Origin: Propionibacteriaceae bacterium
GTDB lineage: Bacteria > Actinomycetota > Actinomycetes > Propionibacteriales > Propionibacteriaceae
DNA: 64,000 nt
Direction of reading: 5' to 3'
Assembly: GCA_031285845.1 (NCBI GenBank)
Contig: JAITVK010000013.1
Coordinates: forward strand, 1 to 64,000
Below, piece after piece: positions 53,324 through 62,738 of the stretch. The notes under the pieces are model-generated. The model saw only the letters and a list, made by a program, of their open reading frames with translations, did not search any database and was not told the DNA's origin. Both the position numbers and the translations under genes were made by a program. Numbering within the stretch: position 1 is the stretch's first letter; every line of letters begins with the position of its first letter.

Positions 53324-54295
53324 TCAGGCCGTACGAACCACGGCTTGTTCGCAGAGCAACGTCAGTGCGCGCTTGGCTGCGCTGTCAGGGAACGGCGCCA
53401 AAAGCTCGACCGCCTCGCTAGCCCAGGCCCGAATCTGGGATCGCGCCTCGTCCAGCGCGGGATGAGCGCGCAACAGTCGCAACGCCTCGGGGATGTCCGG
53501 CTCGGTCACTGGTGCGGCAAGCAACTCGATCAGACGTTCGTCCTGACTGCGAGCGTGTTCACGCACCAACAGGGGAACCAGTGTCGGCACGCCTTCGCGC
53601 AGGTCGGTGCCGGGCTGTTTGCCCGACCGATCGCTGATGATGTCCAAGACGTCGTCGGCCAGTTGGAACGCCACCCCGAGCCGCTCGCCGTACTGCGTCA
53701 GCGCCTCGATCCGATCATCGTCCAAACCGGCGAACATGCCACCGAAGCGGGCTGAGGCCGCGATCAGCGCAGCTGTCTTGTTCGACACCACGTCAAGGTG
53801 ATGGTTGATCGCTTCGGCCGGTGTCGCCGGCGCCCTCATCTCGCCGATCTGCCCCTGAACCAGCCGAGCCAGGGTCTGGGCTTGGAACACCATGAAGTCT
53901 TGACCGAGCAGCGCCCCGATCTGCGAGGCCTGCGCCAACAGAAAATCCCCCACCATGATCGCGACCGAATTGCTCCAGCGCTTGTGGGCAGTTGGGGCTC
54001 CGCGTCGCAACTCCGCCTCATCCATGACGTCGTCGTGATACAGCGACGCCACATGAGTCAACTCGACTACGACAGCCGCACTGATCACCGCGTTCTCGTC
54101 ACGGTCACCCGAGGCCGCCGCCAGCCCGGAGGCAGCCAACACCAGGCCGGGACGAAAGCGTTTGCCACCAAGTTCCATCAGGTACGACGCGGCTTCCTCG
54201 ACAAAGGCGTACGGCGTATGGACCGATTCACGAAGCCGTGACTCCACGGTCACCAACTGTGAGCTCACCCAATCGCTGAACTCCTCATCAGTCAT
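53324..54295 (-). CDS. long-chain polyprenyl diphosphate synthase
   Basis: This enzyme elongates isoprenoid chains, probably the menaquinone side chain. The first Asp-rich site is LYHDDVMDEAELRRG and the second LADDVLDIISDRSGKQPGTDL, with GGKRFRP near the start. The ATG at 54295 is preferred to 54304 because AGGAGG is only 2 bp from the latter. At 323 residues it is normal for heptaprenyl to nonaprenyl synthases. It follows nuoN by 15 bp, so quinone supply and the quinone-reducing complex are transcribed together. Confidence 0.92.
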   Translation of the reverse strand: MTDEEFSDWVSSQLVTVESRLRESVHTPYAFVEEAASYLMELGGKRFRPGLVLAASGLAAASGDRDENAVISAAVVVELTHVASLYHDDVMDEAELRRGAPTAHKRWSNSVAIMVGDFLLAQASQIGALLGQDFMVFQAQTLARLVQGQIGEMRAPATPAEAINHHLDVVSNKTAALIAASARFGGMFAGLDDDRIEALTQYGERLGVAFQLADDVLDIISDRSGKQPGTDLREGVPTLVPLLVREHARSQDERLIELLAAPVTEPDIPEALRLLRAHPALDEARSQIRAWASEAVELLAPFPDSAAKRALTLLCEQAVVRTA

Positions 54296-54310
54296 GCGTC
54301 GCATCGCCTC

Positions 54311-55969
54311 CTAGGAACCGGACGGAATCAAGAAGGATCCGGCGGCTTGGAACACGTCCAACAGCGGCCCCGGGACGAAGAACAGACCCAACGTCCCGAT
54401 CAGGCACAGCGCCAAGACGATGAGCGCGGGCATTCCAGGCTGGACGACCTCGGCTCGATCCTCGTCATCAGCCGGAGTCTGGAAGAACATCACCTGAATG
54501 ACACGCACGTAGATGTAGACCGCGATGACTGACCCGAGGATCGCCACCAGAGCCAACCACTGGTATCCCCCACGCCAGGCAGCCGCGAAAGCGAGGAACT
54601 TGCCGATGAAACCGGCGGTCAAAGGAATCCCGGCCAAGCTCAGCAGGAAGATCACCATCGTGACCCCGATCACCGGGTTGCGACGTCCGAGCCCAGCCCA
54701 AGCGCTCAGCTTGGTGACCTCGCGTCCTTGAGCCCGAACCAGCGAGATGATTGTGAAGCAGCCGATGGTCGCCAGGCCGTACGCCACCAGGTAGAACTCG
54801 ACGGCGACCACCGAGCCGATTTGACCGGCGGGCAGCCCCGACTGGATGGTCAGCGCGCCGACCAACGGAACGAGCACGAATCCAGCGTGAGCGATCGACG
54901 AGTACGCCAGAACGCGCTTGACGTCGGACTGGTTGATGGCCACGATCGCACCGACCACGATTGTCAGGATCGCGATTCCGGCCAGGATCGGCTGCCAGGT
55001 CCAGCGCAGACCCCCCAGGCCGACATAGAACAGTCGCAGCAGCGCACCGACAGCCGCCACCTTGGTGCACACGCTCATGAACGCGGTCACCGGGGTCGGT
55101 GCGCCTTGATAGACGTCGGGCACCCACGATTGGAACGGCACGGCTCCGATCTTGAACAGCAATCCGACCGCGACCAATCCCATTCCGGCTAACAGCAGGC
55201 TCTCCCCGCCCGTACGGAAGGACAGCGCGAAAGCGAGCTTCTCGTAGCCGAAACCGCCAGCGTACCCGAAGAGCAGCGCGACGCCGAACAGCAGAATCGC
55301 CGAGGCGGCGGCACCCAACAGGAAGTACTTCAACGCCGCCTCTTGGGAGGCGAGTCGGCGATGGCGGGCCAAGCCAGACATGACGTACAACGGCAGGGAG
55401 AGGATCTCCACCGCCACGAACATGACCAACAGGTCATTGGCGGCCACCAACAGCGCCATGCCCGACAGGGAGAACAAGGTCAATGGGAAGACTTCCGAAT
55501 GGATCAATCCTGCCTGCGCGGCTTGCGCTTCGCGGTTCGAACCAGGGATGGCCGCCGCCATCGGGGTGAAGGCCGTCGCGCCGCCATGACTGTGACGCTC
55601 GGCGTAGAACACGACCGCGATGAGAGCGCAACCGAACAAAATCGCCCACAAGACCTGAACCGGACCGTCGATCATCAACGTGGCCGAAGCGCCGTCCTGC
55701 GCGCTCCAGTAGGCGTCTCCACTCACAGCGCCAGACGCGGAGCCAGCCGTCGGATCGGCCCCGCCACGACCGGCGGAACCCCAACGCCAGATCAGAGCGA
55801 CCAACCCGGCCAGCAGACCCAGAATCGACAACCCGGCCTGAGCGACGAACCGTACGCGGCGCGGCAGGAAGGCTTCGAGCAGGATGCCGAGGCAGGCTGC
55901 GCCCAACACGATCAGAAACGGCAACAGCAGCAGGTAGTCCAGTGTTGGTGCGGTGAATTCCATCGGCAT
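54311..55969 (-). CDS. nuoN: NADH-quinone oxidoreductase subunit N
   Basis: This is a membrane-arm subunit of complex I, an antiporter-like proton channel with ~14 helices. Conserved features include the channel Lys segment KIGAVPFQSWVPDVYQGAPTPVTAF and the broken-helix motif SIAHAGF. The start is the second ATG (55969), sharing one base with the nuoM stop after GAGGAGGG. About 552 residues. Confidence 0.95.
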   Translation of the reverse strand: MPMEFTAPTLDYLLLLPFLIVLGAACLGILLEAFLPRRVRFVAQAGLSILGLLAGLVALIWRWGSAGRGGADPTAGSASGAVSGDAYWSAQDGASATLMIDGPVQVLWAILFGCALIAVVFYAERHSHGGATAFTPMAAAIPGSNREAQAAQAGLIHSEVFPLTLFSLSGMALLVAANDLLVMFVAVEILSLPLYVMSGLARHRRLASQEAALKYFLLGAAASAILLFGVALLFGYAGGFGYEKLAFALSFRTGGESLLLAGMGLVAVGLLFKIGAVPFQSWVPDVYQGAPTPVTAFMSVCTKVAAVGALLRLFYVGLGGLRWTWQPILAGIAILTIVVGAIVAINQSDVKRVLAYSSIAHAGFVLVPLVGALTIQSGLPAGQIGSVVAVEFYLVAYGLATIGCFTIISLVRAQGREVTKLSAWAGLGRRNPVIGVTMVIFLLSLAGIPLTAGFIGKFLAFAAAWRGGYQWLALVAILGSVIAVYIYVRVIQVMFFQTPADDEDRAEVVQPGMPALIVLALCLIGTLGLFFVPGPLLDVFQAAGSFLIPSGS

Positions 55970-57483
55970 CATCGACCCTCCTCGATCCCAGCCACCGGGT
56001 CGGTCGCGGAGGCGGATGTCATGTATACGTCAGTGGTGGTCTGCTCGATCTGGCTCAACACCGGCTGTGGCCACACGCCCAGAACCAGGATCACCGCCAC
56101 CAAAGGAATCAGCGCCCAGCGTTCACGCCAGCTCAGGTCGCCTGTGATGTGGTTTGCCGTGGCCTGCGTCACCGGCCCGGTCATCATGCGCTGGTAGGTC
56201 CACAAGATGTAGATCGCGGCCAGCACCACCCCGATCACCGCCACGCCAGCGATCACCGGATGGCGACTCCACGTCCCGGCCAGCGCCATGAACTCGGACA
56301 CGAAGTTGGCGGTTCCCGGCAAAGCGCAAGACGCCAGGCCCGCCACCAGAGTGAACCCGGCGGCCAGCGGCGCGACCTTGGCCACACCACCGAAGTCGTC
56401 CACATCCGGCGAACCCCGTCGTGCGATCAGATACCCGACCACCAGGTACAGCGCTCCAGTGGCCAGCGCGTGATTGACCATGTAGAAGATCGAGCCGGTG
56501 ATCGACTGGCTGGTGAGGGAGAAGATTCCCATGACCATGAAGCCGAAATGCGAGATCGAGGTGTAGGCGATCAGACGCATCAGATTCTTCGATCCGATGG
56601 CGGCGAAAGCGCCGTAGAAGATCGAAATCAGGGCCAAGATAAGAATCACCGGTGAGGCCCATCTCGACTCGTCGGGGAAGATCCCAATGCAGACGCGAAT
56701 CATGCCAAAGGTGCCGAGCTTGTCCAAGACGCCGACCATCAGCGCCGCCCCGCCAGGGGTGGACTCCTCGGCGGCGTCGGGCAGCCAGATGTGTCCAGGC
56801 ACCATCGGGGCTTTCAGCGCGAAGGCGACGAAGAAGCAGACGAAGATCAACTTCGTGACGTAGTTGCTGTTGAAACTCAAAGCGTTCAGGGCCATGAATC
56901 CCAGCGATGGTTCCTCGGTGTTCGACGACAAGACCGCCACACCGATGACGCCGAACAGCATCACCAAGCCACCGGCCAGACCGAATAGCAGGAACTTCGC
57001 CGCCGCCTTGCCCCGCTTGGCCCCGCCCCAGCCTCCGATCAGGAAGTACATCGGGATCAGCGTCGCTTCAAAGAAGATGTAGAAGATCACCAGGTCGAAG
57101 CTCATGAACGAGAACAGCGAGAAGCACTCCACGAGCAGGACCAACGCCACAAAGGCTCGCGACGAGAAACGTCCGGTGACGCCCAAGCCGGTCTTCCATT
57201 CGGCGATCAGGACCATCGGCACCAGCAGGACGGTCATCGCGACCATCACCAGGCCCATACCGTCCAGATTCAGCGAGTACGACGAGCCGATCATCGGCAG
57301 CCAGGTGACATTCTCGGCCACCGAAGCCGTCGTCGAATACGCGATCACAGCCCCGGTGTAGATCAGAGTGACCAGCGCGGTCACCAGCCCGATGACTCGA
57401 GCCGCGCCGGCCTTGGAGACCAGCATCGCCACAACCCCAATCACCGGCAGCAGGCCCAGGACGCTCAGAAACGGAAACACCAT
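55969..57483 (-). CDS. nuoM: NADH-quinone oxidoreductase subunit M
   Basis: The 504-residue antiporter-like membrane subunit of complex I has KAPMVPGHIWLPDAAEE carrying the conserved channel lysine, TSISHFGFMVMG, and ECFSLFSFMSFDLVIFYIFFE region helices. GGGAG lies 8 bp before the ATG. It is coupled to nuoN by the shared ATGATG. Confidence 0.95.
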   Translation of the reverse strand: MVFPFLSVLGLLPVIGVVAMLVSKAGAARVIGLVTALVTLIYTGAVIAYSTTASVAENVTWLPMIGSSYSLNLDGMGLVMVAMTVLLVPMVLIAEWKTGLGVTGRFSSRAFVALVLLVECFSLFSFMSFDLVIFYIFFEATLIPMYFLIGGWGGAKRGKAAAKFLLFGLAGGLVMLFGVIGVAVLSSNTEEPSLGFMALNALSFNSNYVTKLIFVCFFVAFALKAPMVPGHIWLPDAAEESTPGGAALMVGVLDKLGTFGMIRVCIGIFPDESRWASPVILILALISIFYGAFAAIGSKNLMRLIAYTSISHFGFMVMGIFSLTSQSITGSIFYMVNHALATGALYLVVGYLIARRGSPDVDDFGGVAKVAPLAAGFTLVAGLASCALPGTANFVSEFMALAGTWSRHPVIAGVAVIGVVLAAIYILWTYQRMMTGPVTQATANHITGDLSWRERWALIPLVAVILVLGVWPQPVLSQIEQTTTDVYMTSASATDPVAGIEEGR

Positions 57484-57496
57484 GATTCGTTCTCCC

Positions 57497-59404
57497 TCAG
57501 ACCAACCGACTCACGACCAGCGCCAGGCCGATCAAGACAACACCGATGGCCATCGTCACCCCGTAGGTGCGAACATACCCATTCTGCAGTCGACGCACCT
57601 GGTTTCCGGTGGCTTGAACCACCCAGCCCAGGCCGTCGGTGGCCGGATCGACTCCCAATTCGTCCGCCAGCGCCACGCCACGTCCCAACGCCAGACCCGG
57701 CTGTACGACCCCATGGTCGATGATCTGGTCGCCGTAAAGGTCATGGCGTCCGATCGTGGTGATGATGGACACCTTGTCGGGAGCGACGGCAGGCACCGGG
57801 CGACGACCGAAAACGAACCATCCGAGCGCCACACCAGCGGCGACCACCAACAGCGTCACCACACCGAGCCAGGTGATCTCGGGCAGCCAGGAGGCGTGCT
57901 CGCCAGCCTCAGCCCCGATCGGCGCCAGCCACGCGCCGATCCAACCGTTGAGGACCATGCCGCCGATGAACGAGCCGATCGCCAACAGGACCAGCGGCAC
58001 CCACATGACAGCCGGCGACTCGTGCGGGTGGACGCCTTTGACCCAGCGCGCGTCGCCGAAGAAAGTCATCAACATCAGGCGCGTCATGTAGAACGCGGTC
58101 ACGCCAGCGCCGATCAGGGCCAGCACACCGAGCGCTGGTTGAGCGTGGAAGGCAGCCTCGATGATGTGGTCTTTCGAGTAGAAGCCGGAGAAGAACGGGA
58201 AACCGATGATGGCCAGATACCCGATGCCGAAGGTCACGAACGTGATCGGCATCGCTTTGCGCAGCGCCCCAAAGTGACGCATGTTCACATCGTCGCCCGT
58301 CCCATGCATGACCGAACCAGCGCCCAAGAACATGTTCGCTTTGAAGAAGCCGTGGGTCAGCAGGTGGAAGATCGCGAAGGCGTATCCGGCCGGGCCGATC
58401 CCAGCCGCCAACATCATGTAGCCGATCTGCGACATCGTCGAACCGGCCAGAACCTTCTTGATGTCATCCTTCGAGCATCCGATCCAGGCTCCGACCAACA
58501 AGGTGACCGTGCCGACGATGGCGACGCCAAGTTGGGCGGCAGGGGTGTGTTCAAAGATCGCACCGGAGCGTACGACCAGGTAGACCCCAGCGGTGACCAT
58601 CGTCGCGGCATGGATCAGGGCCGACACCGGAGTGGGACCTTCCATCGCGTCCAGCAACCAGGCCTGCAGAGGCACTTGGGCGGATTTGCCACAGGCCGCC
58701 AGCAGCAGCATGAAGCCGACGAACGTCGCCCAGCCCAGGCTGAGTTGGCTGGCGCCCGCGTCGACTGCCGCGAACGAGGAGGAGCCGAACATGGCCAGCA
58801 TCGTGAAGACCGCGGCCAGCAGACCCAAGTCACCGACACGATTCATGACGAAGGCCTTCTTGCCAGCCGCCGCCGCGCTCGGACGCTCAGCCCAGAACGA
58901 GATCAGCAAGTACGACGCCAGGCCCACACCTTCCCAACCGACGAACAGCACCAGATAGTTGTCGGCCAAAACCAAGATGAGCATCGCGGCGATGAACAAG
59001 TTGAGATAGGCGAAGAAGCGACGCCGGTTCGGATCGTCGGCCATGTAGCCGATCGAATAGATGTGAATGATCGATCCGACGCCGGTGATCAGCAGGACGA
59101 ACAGGATCGACAGCGGATCGATCAGCAGGGCGACGTCGATCTGCCAAGTCCCCGAGGCGAACCAGGTGTAGAGCGGGTCGACCACGGCTCTGGACTGCGA
59201 CGGCAAGCCGAGCAGTTGGACGAACGCGACCAAGGCGATGACGAAGGAAGCGATCGGGGCCAAAGTGGCGATCCAGTGACCGAAACCGTTGGTCACCCGG
59301 CCCAGGATCAGCAGTAGAGCTGCGACGACCGCTGGGATGGCGATGATGAGCCAGGCGTACTGGAAGATTCCAGTCGCTGCGATGGGGGTCAGTGTCTCCA
59401 GCAT
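57497..59404 (-). CDS. nuoL: NADH-quinone oxidoreductase subunit L
   Basis: The 635-residue distal antiporter-like subunit of complex I carries the long lateral helix. Features: FVGWEGVGLASYLLI, KSAQVPLQAWLLDAMEGPTPVSALIHAATMV and STMSQIGYMMLA. Its C-terminal helix extends beyond residue 600 (VTMAIGVVLIGLALVVSRLV). It starts 3 bp after the nuoK stop. Confidence 0.95.
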   Translation of the reverse strand: MLETLTPIAATGIFQYAWLIIAIPAVVAALLLILGRVTNGFGHWIATLAPIASFVIALVAFVQLLGLPSQSRAVVDPLYTWFASGTWQIDVALLIDPLSILFVLLITGVGSIIHIYSIGYMADDPNRRRFFAYLNLFIAAMLILVLADNYLVLFVGWEGVGLASYLLISFWAERPSAAAAGKKAFVMNRVGDLGLLAAVFTMLAMFGSSSFAAVDAGASQLSLGWATFVGFMLLLAACGKSAQVPLQAWLLDAMEGPTPVSALIHAATMVTAGVYLVVRSGAIFEHTPAAQLGVAIVGTVTLLVGAWIGCSKDDIKKVLAGSTMSQIGYMMLAAGIGPAGYAFAIFHLLTHGFFKANMFLGAGSVMHGTGDDVNMRHFGALRKAMPITFVTFGIGYLAIIGFPFFSGFYSKDHIIEAAFHAQPALGVLALIGAGVTAFYMTRLMLMTFFGDARWVKGVHPHESPAVMWVPLVLLAIGSFIGGMVLNGWIGAWLAPIGAEAGEHASWLPEITWLGVVTLLVVAAGVALGWFVFGRRPVPAVAPDKVSIITTIGRHDLYGDQIIDHGVVQPGLALGRGVALADELGVDPATDGLGWVVQATGNQVRRLQNGYVRTYGVTMAIGVVLIGLALVVSRLV

Positions 59405-59407
59405 GAA

Positions 59408-59704
59408 TCAGCCCTTCAGCACAGTCTCATTGTCGACCGAGGTCGAACGGCGGGAACGGAAGATCATGACGATGATCGACAGGCCGATCACGACTTCAGC
59501 CGCGGCCACGACCATGACGAAGAAGGCCGCCATCTGACCGTCCAGAATGCCGTAATGGTCGCTGAAGGCCACAAACAGCAGGTTCGCGGCGTTGAGCATC
59601 AGCTCGACGCACATGAAGATGACCAAGGCGTTGCGTCGAACCAGAAATCCGACCAACCCGATGGTGAACAAGATGACCGCCAGCACGGCGTACAACTCAG
59701 TCAT
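59408..59704 (-). CDS. nuoK: NADH-quinone oxidoreductase subunit K
   Basis: The 98-residue, three-helix membrane subunit starts [13 protein letters not shown]. Conserved Glu residues lie in [13 protein letters not shown] and [11 protein letters not shown]. The ATG at 59704 overlaps the end of nuoJ by 8 bp. The frame is open further upstream but is inside nuoJ. Confidence 0.95.
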   Translation of the reverse strand: MTELYAVLAVILFTIGLVGFLVRRNALVIFMCVELMLNAANLLFVAFSDHYGILDGQMAAFFVMVVAAAEVVIGLSIIVMIFRSRRSTSVDNETVLKG

Positions 59705-60779
59705 TGTGCTTGCCCTTCTTGCCGGTGGTCTTCTTGGGCTCGTCCGACTCGTCGTCGAGGTCATCGGCGGGGGTGTAACCGTCGTCGACCGTGATCGGTG
59801 GGTCACCGTGCGCCACCTGGACCGCAGTCGGCTCGGGCTCCACCGATGCGGGCGAGTCCTCGCCCTGATCCGCAGCGGAATCGTCCGGCACGGATTCGTC
59901 CGGCGTGGATGACTCGTCCAAGACCTCGATCTGCGCGTCTTCGATCGCCAGATCCGATTCGATCAAACCTTCAGCGGTCTCCTCATCATCGCCGTCGGCC
60001 TCGATCGCGGCCAAGACCTCGTCGTGGGGAGCCCACAGTTCCTCGGGATCGCCGACGACCACACGCTGTGCCAACACCGGCGAGACCGAGCCCGCAGCGA
60101 TCGTGCCATCGGGCAACAGGGCCGGAGTCGCGATCGAATTGTGACGGGCGAACACCCCAGAGTTGGGTTGCGGACCAGGATGGACACCCGACTCGGCGTA
60201 GGCTTCCAAGCGTTTGGCCGCCCGCTCGGTCTGACCGATCTTGCGGCGCAACTGCTCCGGATGTGCCAAGACCATCGCGGCCACAGCAGCGGTGATCAAC
60301 AGCGCGGCGGTCGCTTCGAAAGCGATGACGTAGCGCGAGAAGATCAGCCCGGCCAGCCCCTGGACGTTGCCCCCGGCCGCGTCGTTGGCCTGCGCTACGT
60401 TGCCCGAACCACCGGCGACGCCTTGGACGACAGCCAGAACCAACAAAGCCAAGACCCCGATGCCAGCCAAGGCGACCGCAACCCGATGGCCCCTCAACGT
60501 CTCCCTGATCGAATCATGGGTGTCGACTCCGACCAGCATGACCACGAACAGGAACAACATCAGAACTGCTCCGGTGTAGACGATGATCTGCACGGCGAAC
60601 AGGAAGGGCGCGCCCAAACTGGCGTAGATCACGGCCAGCGACACCATCACCAGCGCCAGGCACAGTGCCGAATACACCGGTTTGGTGAAGGTCACCAAAC
60701 CGACGGCGCCGAGGATCGCCAGGACGGCGCAGATCCAGAAGGTCACCGCCGTGCCCGAGATCATGGGTATGAGAATCAT
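59697..60779 (-). CDS. nuoJ: NADH-quinone oxidoreductase subunit J with long acidic tail
   Basis: The membrane-arm subunit has five helices in the first ~180 residues, with [20 protein letters not shown] as the conserved third helix. The C-terminal ~150 residues are not part of the usual fold. They are strongly acidic ([29 protein letters not shown]) and end in a short basic patch (KKTTGKKGK). At 360 residues it is much longer than the common 170-280. The ATG overlaps the nuoI stop (ATGA). The tail probably lies in the cytoplasm; its role is unknown. Confidence 0.93.
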   Translation of the reverse strand: MILIPMISGTAVTFWICAVLAILGAVGLVTFTKPVYSALCLALVMVSLAVIYASLGAPFLFAVQIIVYTGAVLMLFLFVVMLVGVDTHDSIRETLRGHRVAVALAGIGVLALLVLAVVQGVAGGSGNVAQANDAAGGNVQGLAGLIFSRYVIAFEATAALLITAAVAAMVLAHPEQLRRKIGQTERAAKRLEAYAESGVHPGPQPNSGVFARHNSIATPALLPDGTIAAGSVSPVLAQRVVVGDPEELWAPHDEVLAAIEADGDDEETAEGLIESDLAIEDAQIEVLDESSTPDESVPDDSAADQGEDSPASVEPEPTAVQVAHGDPPITVDDGYTPADDLDDESDEPKKTTGKKGKHND

Positions 60780-61348
60780 GCGCGATCCCCTTTCCGTCGC
60801 GCCTGGGAACGCGAACGAGTCGGCACCCGACTGTCGGTGCCTGAGTCAGGCAAGCCGAGGAAATAGTCTCGCTCGTCGTCACCGAGTCGACGCGGATGAG
60901 GTGGAGCCTCCATCCCTTCGACCAGTGGGGCCAGCAATTCCTCTTTGGTGTAAATCAGGCGTTCGCGGGAGCGATCGGCCAGTTTGAACTCATTGGTCAT
61001 CGTCAGCGCACGCGTCGGGCAAGCCTCGATGCACATGCCGCAGAAGATGCAGCGCAGGTAGTTGATCTCGTAGACCATGCCGTAGCGCTCGCCAGGAGAA
61101 TAACGTTCCTCATCGGTGTTGGCCCCCGCCTCGACGTAGATCGCGTCGGCCGGGCAGGCCCAGGCGCACAGCTCGCAGCCGACGCACTTCTCCAGGCCGT
61201 CAGGCCAGCGATTCAGCTGATGACGTCCGTGGAACCTGGCCTGAGTGACCTTCTCCCGACCCTTTTGCGGATATCCCTGGGTGAAGGTACGGCGGAACAT
61301 CGTGGTGAAGGTGATGCCGAAGCCCTTCCATGCGTCAAGCCACCCCAT
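60776..61348 (-). CDS. nuoI: NADH-quinone oxidoreductase subunit I
   Basis: This hydrophilic subunit carries two [4Fe-4S] clusters that pass electrons toward quinone: [12 protein letters not shown] and [12 protein letters not shown]. About 190 residues from the ATG at 61348 with AAGGAGG 6 bp upstream; it overlaps the end of nuoH by 14 bp. The C-terminal ~40 residues are charged and variable ([12 protein letters not shown]). Confidence 0.95.
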   Translation of the reverse strand: MGWLDAWKGFGITFTTMFRRTFTQGYPQKGREKVTQARFHGRHQLNRWPDGLEKCVGCELCAWACPADAIYVEAGANTDEERYSPGERYGMVYEINYLRCIFCGMCIEACPTRALTMTNEFKLADRSRERLIYTKEELLAPLVEGMEAPPHPRRLGDDERDYFLGLPDSGTDSRVPTRSRSQARRKGDRA

Positions 61349-62738
61349 GCTCGACCTCCTTGTCCTGGTCACTCATCGGGGAATGATCCTTCTGTCGGGA
61401 CGCTCCGATCAACTCGCCATCGGGGCCGACGAGGACATCGGCGTACTCTGGCAAAATCTGACCGGGCATCGGCGGAACTGGATAACCGTCCTTGAACGGG
61501 TCGAACACTCCCTCATCCAGCAGCGGAGAGCGGGAGACCTCGGAGCGCACCTCTTCCTTCTTCGACGGCAACAGCAGAATCACACCCAAGGCCACCACGG
61601 CGACGGCCACAACAACCAGCACGGCGCTGGACGACAGCCAACCGCGCTCGCCGCCGATCCGGATCGTGGCCACAGCCAAGATCCACACCAGGTTGATCGG
61701 CATGAGAACCTTCCACCCCAAGTGCATGAACTGGTCGTAGCGGAACCTGGGCAGCGTCCCACGCAGCCAGACGAAGAAGAAGATGAAACAGAGGTTCTTG
61801 ATCAAGAACCACACCGGGCCCATCCAGCCGGAATCGATCCACTCCCAGCCGGCGTGGACGCTGAGCCAGGGCGCGATCGGCCACGGGGCGTGGTAACCGC
61901 CGAGGAACAACGTGGTGGCCACGCCAGAGACAGTGGCCATGTTGATGTACTCCGCGAGGAAGTAAATGGCGTAGCGGAAGCCCGAATAATCGGTGATGTA
62001 TCCCGAGACCAGCTCCTGCTCGCATTCGACCAGGTCGAACGGTGCGCGGTTGGTCTCCGCCACCATCGAGATGACGTAGATGAAGAAGCTCGGGAACAAC
62101 AAGATGGCGTACCAACTGGGGAACTGCAACGGCGTCAACAGCCCCCAGGTCTCCATCTGCTTGTTGACGATGTCCGAGGTCGACATCGACCCGGCGTACA
62201 TGAAGACGGCGACCAGTGACAGTCCCATCGCGATCTCGTACGAGATCATCTGGGCGGTGGAGCGAATCGAACCGACTTTGGAATACTCCGAGGTCGAGGC
62301 CCACCCAGCCAGAACGATGCCGTAGATCCCAACTGCGGCGACGGACAAGATGAACAGCACGCCCATCGGCAGATCGGTCAGTTGCAGATGGGTCCGCACC
62401 CCGAAGATCGAGACCTCACCGCCGAGTGGCATGACCGACCACGCGGTGAAGGCCGCCGTGCCGGTCAGGATCGGCGCCAAGGTGAAGACCACCTTGTCGG
62501 CGCCTGTGGGCCGGAAGTCCTCTTTCAGCAGCAGTTTCGTGCCGTCGGCCAAGGCCTGGGCCAAACCCAGTGGACCATTCATGATCGGGCCTTTGCGCTG
62601 CTGCATCTTGCCCACGACCCGCCGCTCGAACCAGACGTTGAAGATCGTGAAGACCAGCAGGAAGACGAACATCACGACCACTTTGATCGTGACGATCCAC
62701 CACGGATCCGTCCCGAAGCTCACCTCGATGGGATTCAT
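61335..62738 (-). CDS. nuoH: NADH-quinone oxidoreductase subunit H
   Basis: The 467-residue membrane subunit sits at the junction with the peripheral arm and helps form the quinone site. Conserved: [59 protein letters not shown] and [18 protein letters not shown]. The last ~80 residues form a soluble acidic/Pro tail longer than in many bacteria. Its ATG overlaps the nuoG stop (ATGA). Confidence 0.95.
   Translation of the reverse strand: MNPIEVSFGTDPWWIVTIKVVVMFVFLLVFTIFNVWFERRVVGKMQQRKGPIMNGPLGLAQALADGTKLLLKEDFRPTGADKVVFTLAPILTGTAAFTAWSVMPLGGEVSIFGVRTHLQLTDLPMGVLFILSVAAVGIYGIVLAGWASTSEYSKVGSIRSTAQMISYEIAMGLSLVAVFMYAGSMSTSDIVNKQMETWGLLTPLQFPSWYAILLFPSFFIYVISMVAETNRAPFDLVECEQELVSGYITDYSGFRYAIYFLAEYINMATVSGVATTLFLGGYHAPWPIAPWLSVHAGWEWIDSGWMGPVWFLIKNLCFIFFFVWLRGTLPRFRYDQFMHLGWKVLMPINLVWILAVATIRIGGERGWLSSSAVLVVVAVAVVALGVILLLPSKKEEVRSEVSRSPLLDEGVFDPFKDGYPVPPMPGQILPEYADVLVGPDGELIGASRQKDHSPMSDQDKEVEHGVA

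Noticed and set aside
57368..59317. Plus-strand 649-codon frame
   Set aside because: Antisense shadow of nuoL and nuoM, with Asp/Gln/His/Arg-biased nonsense composition.
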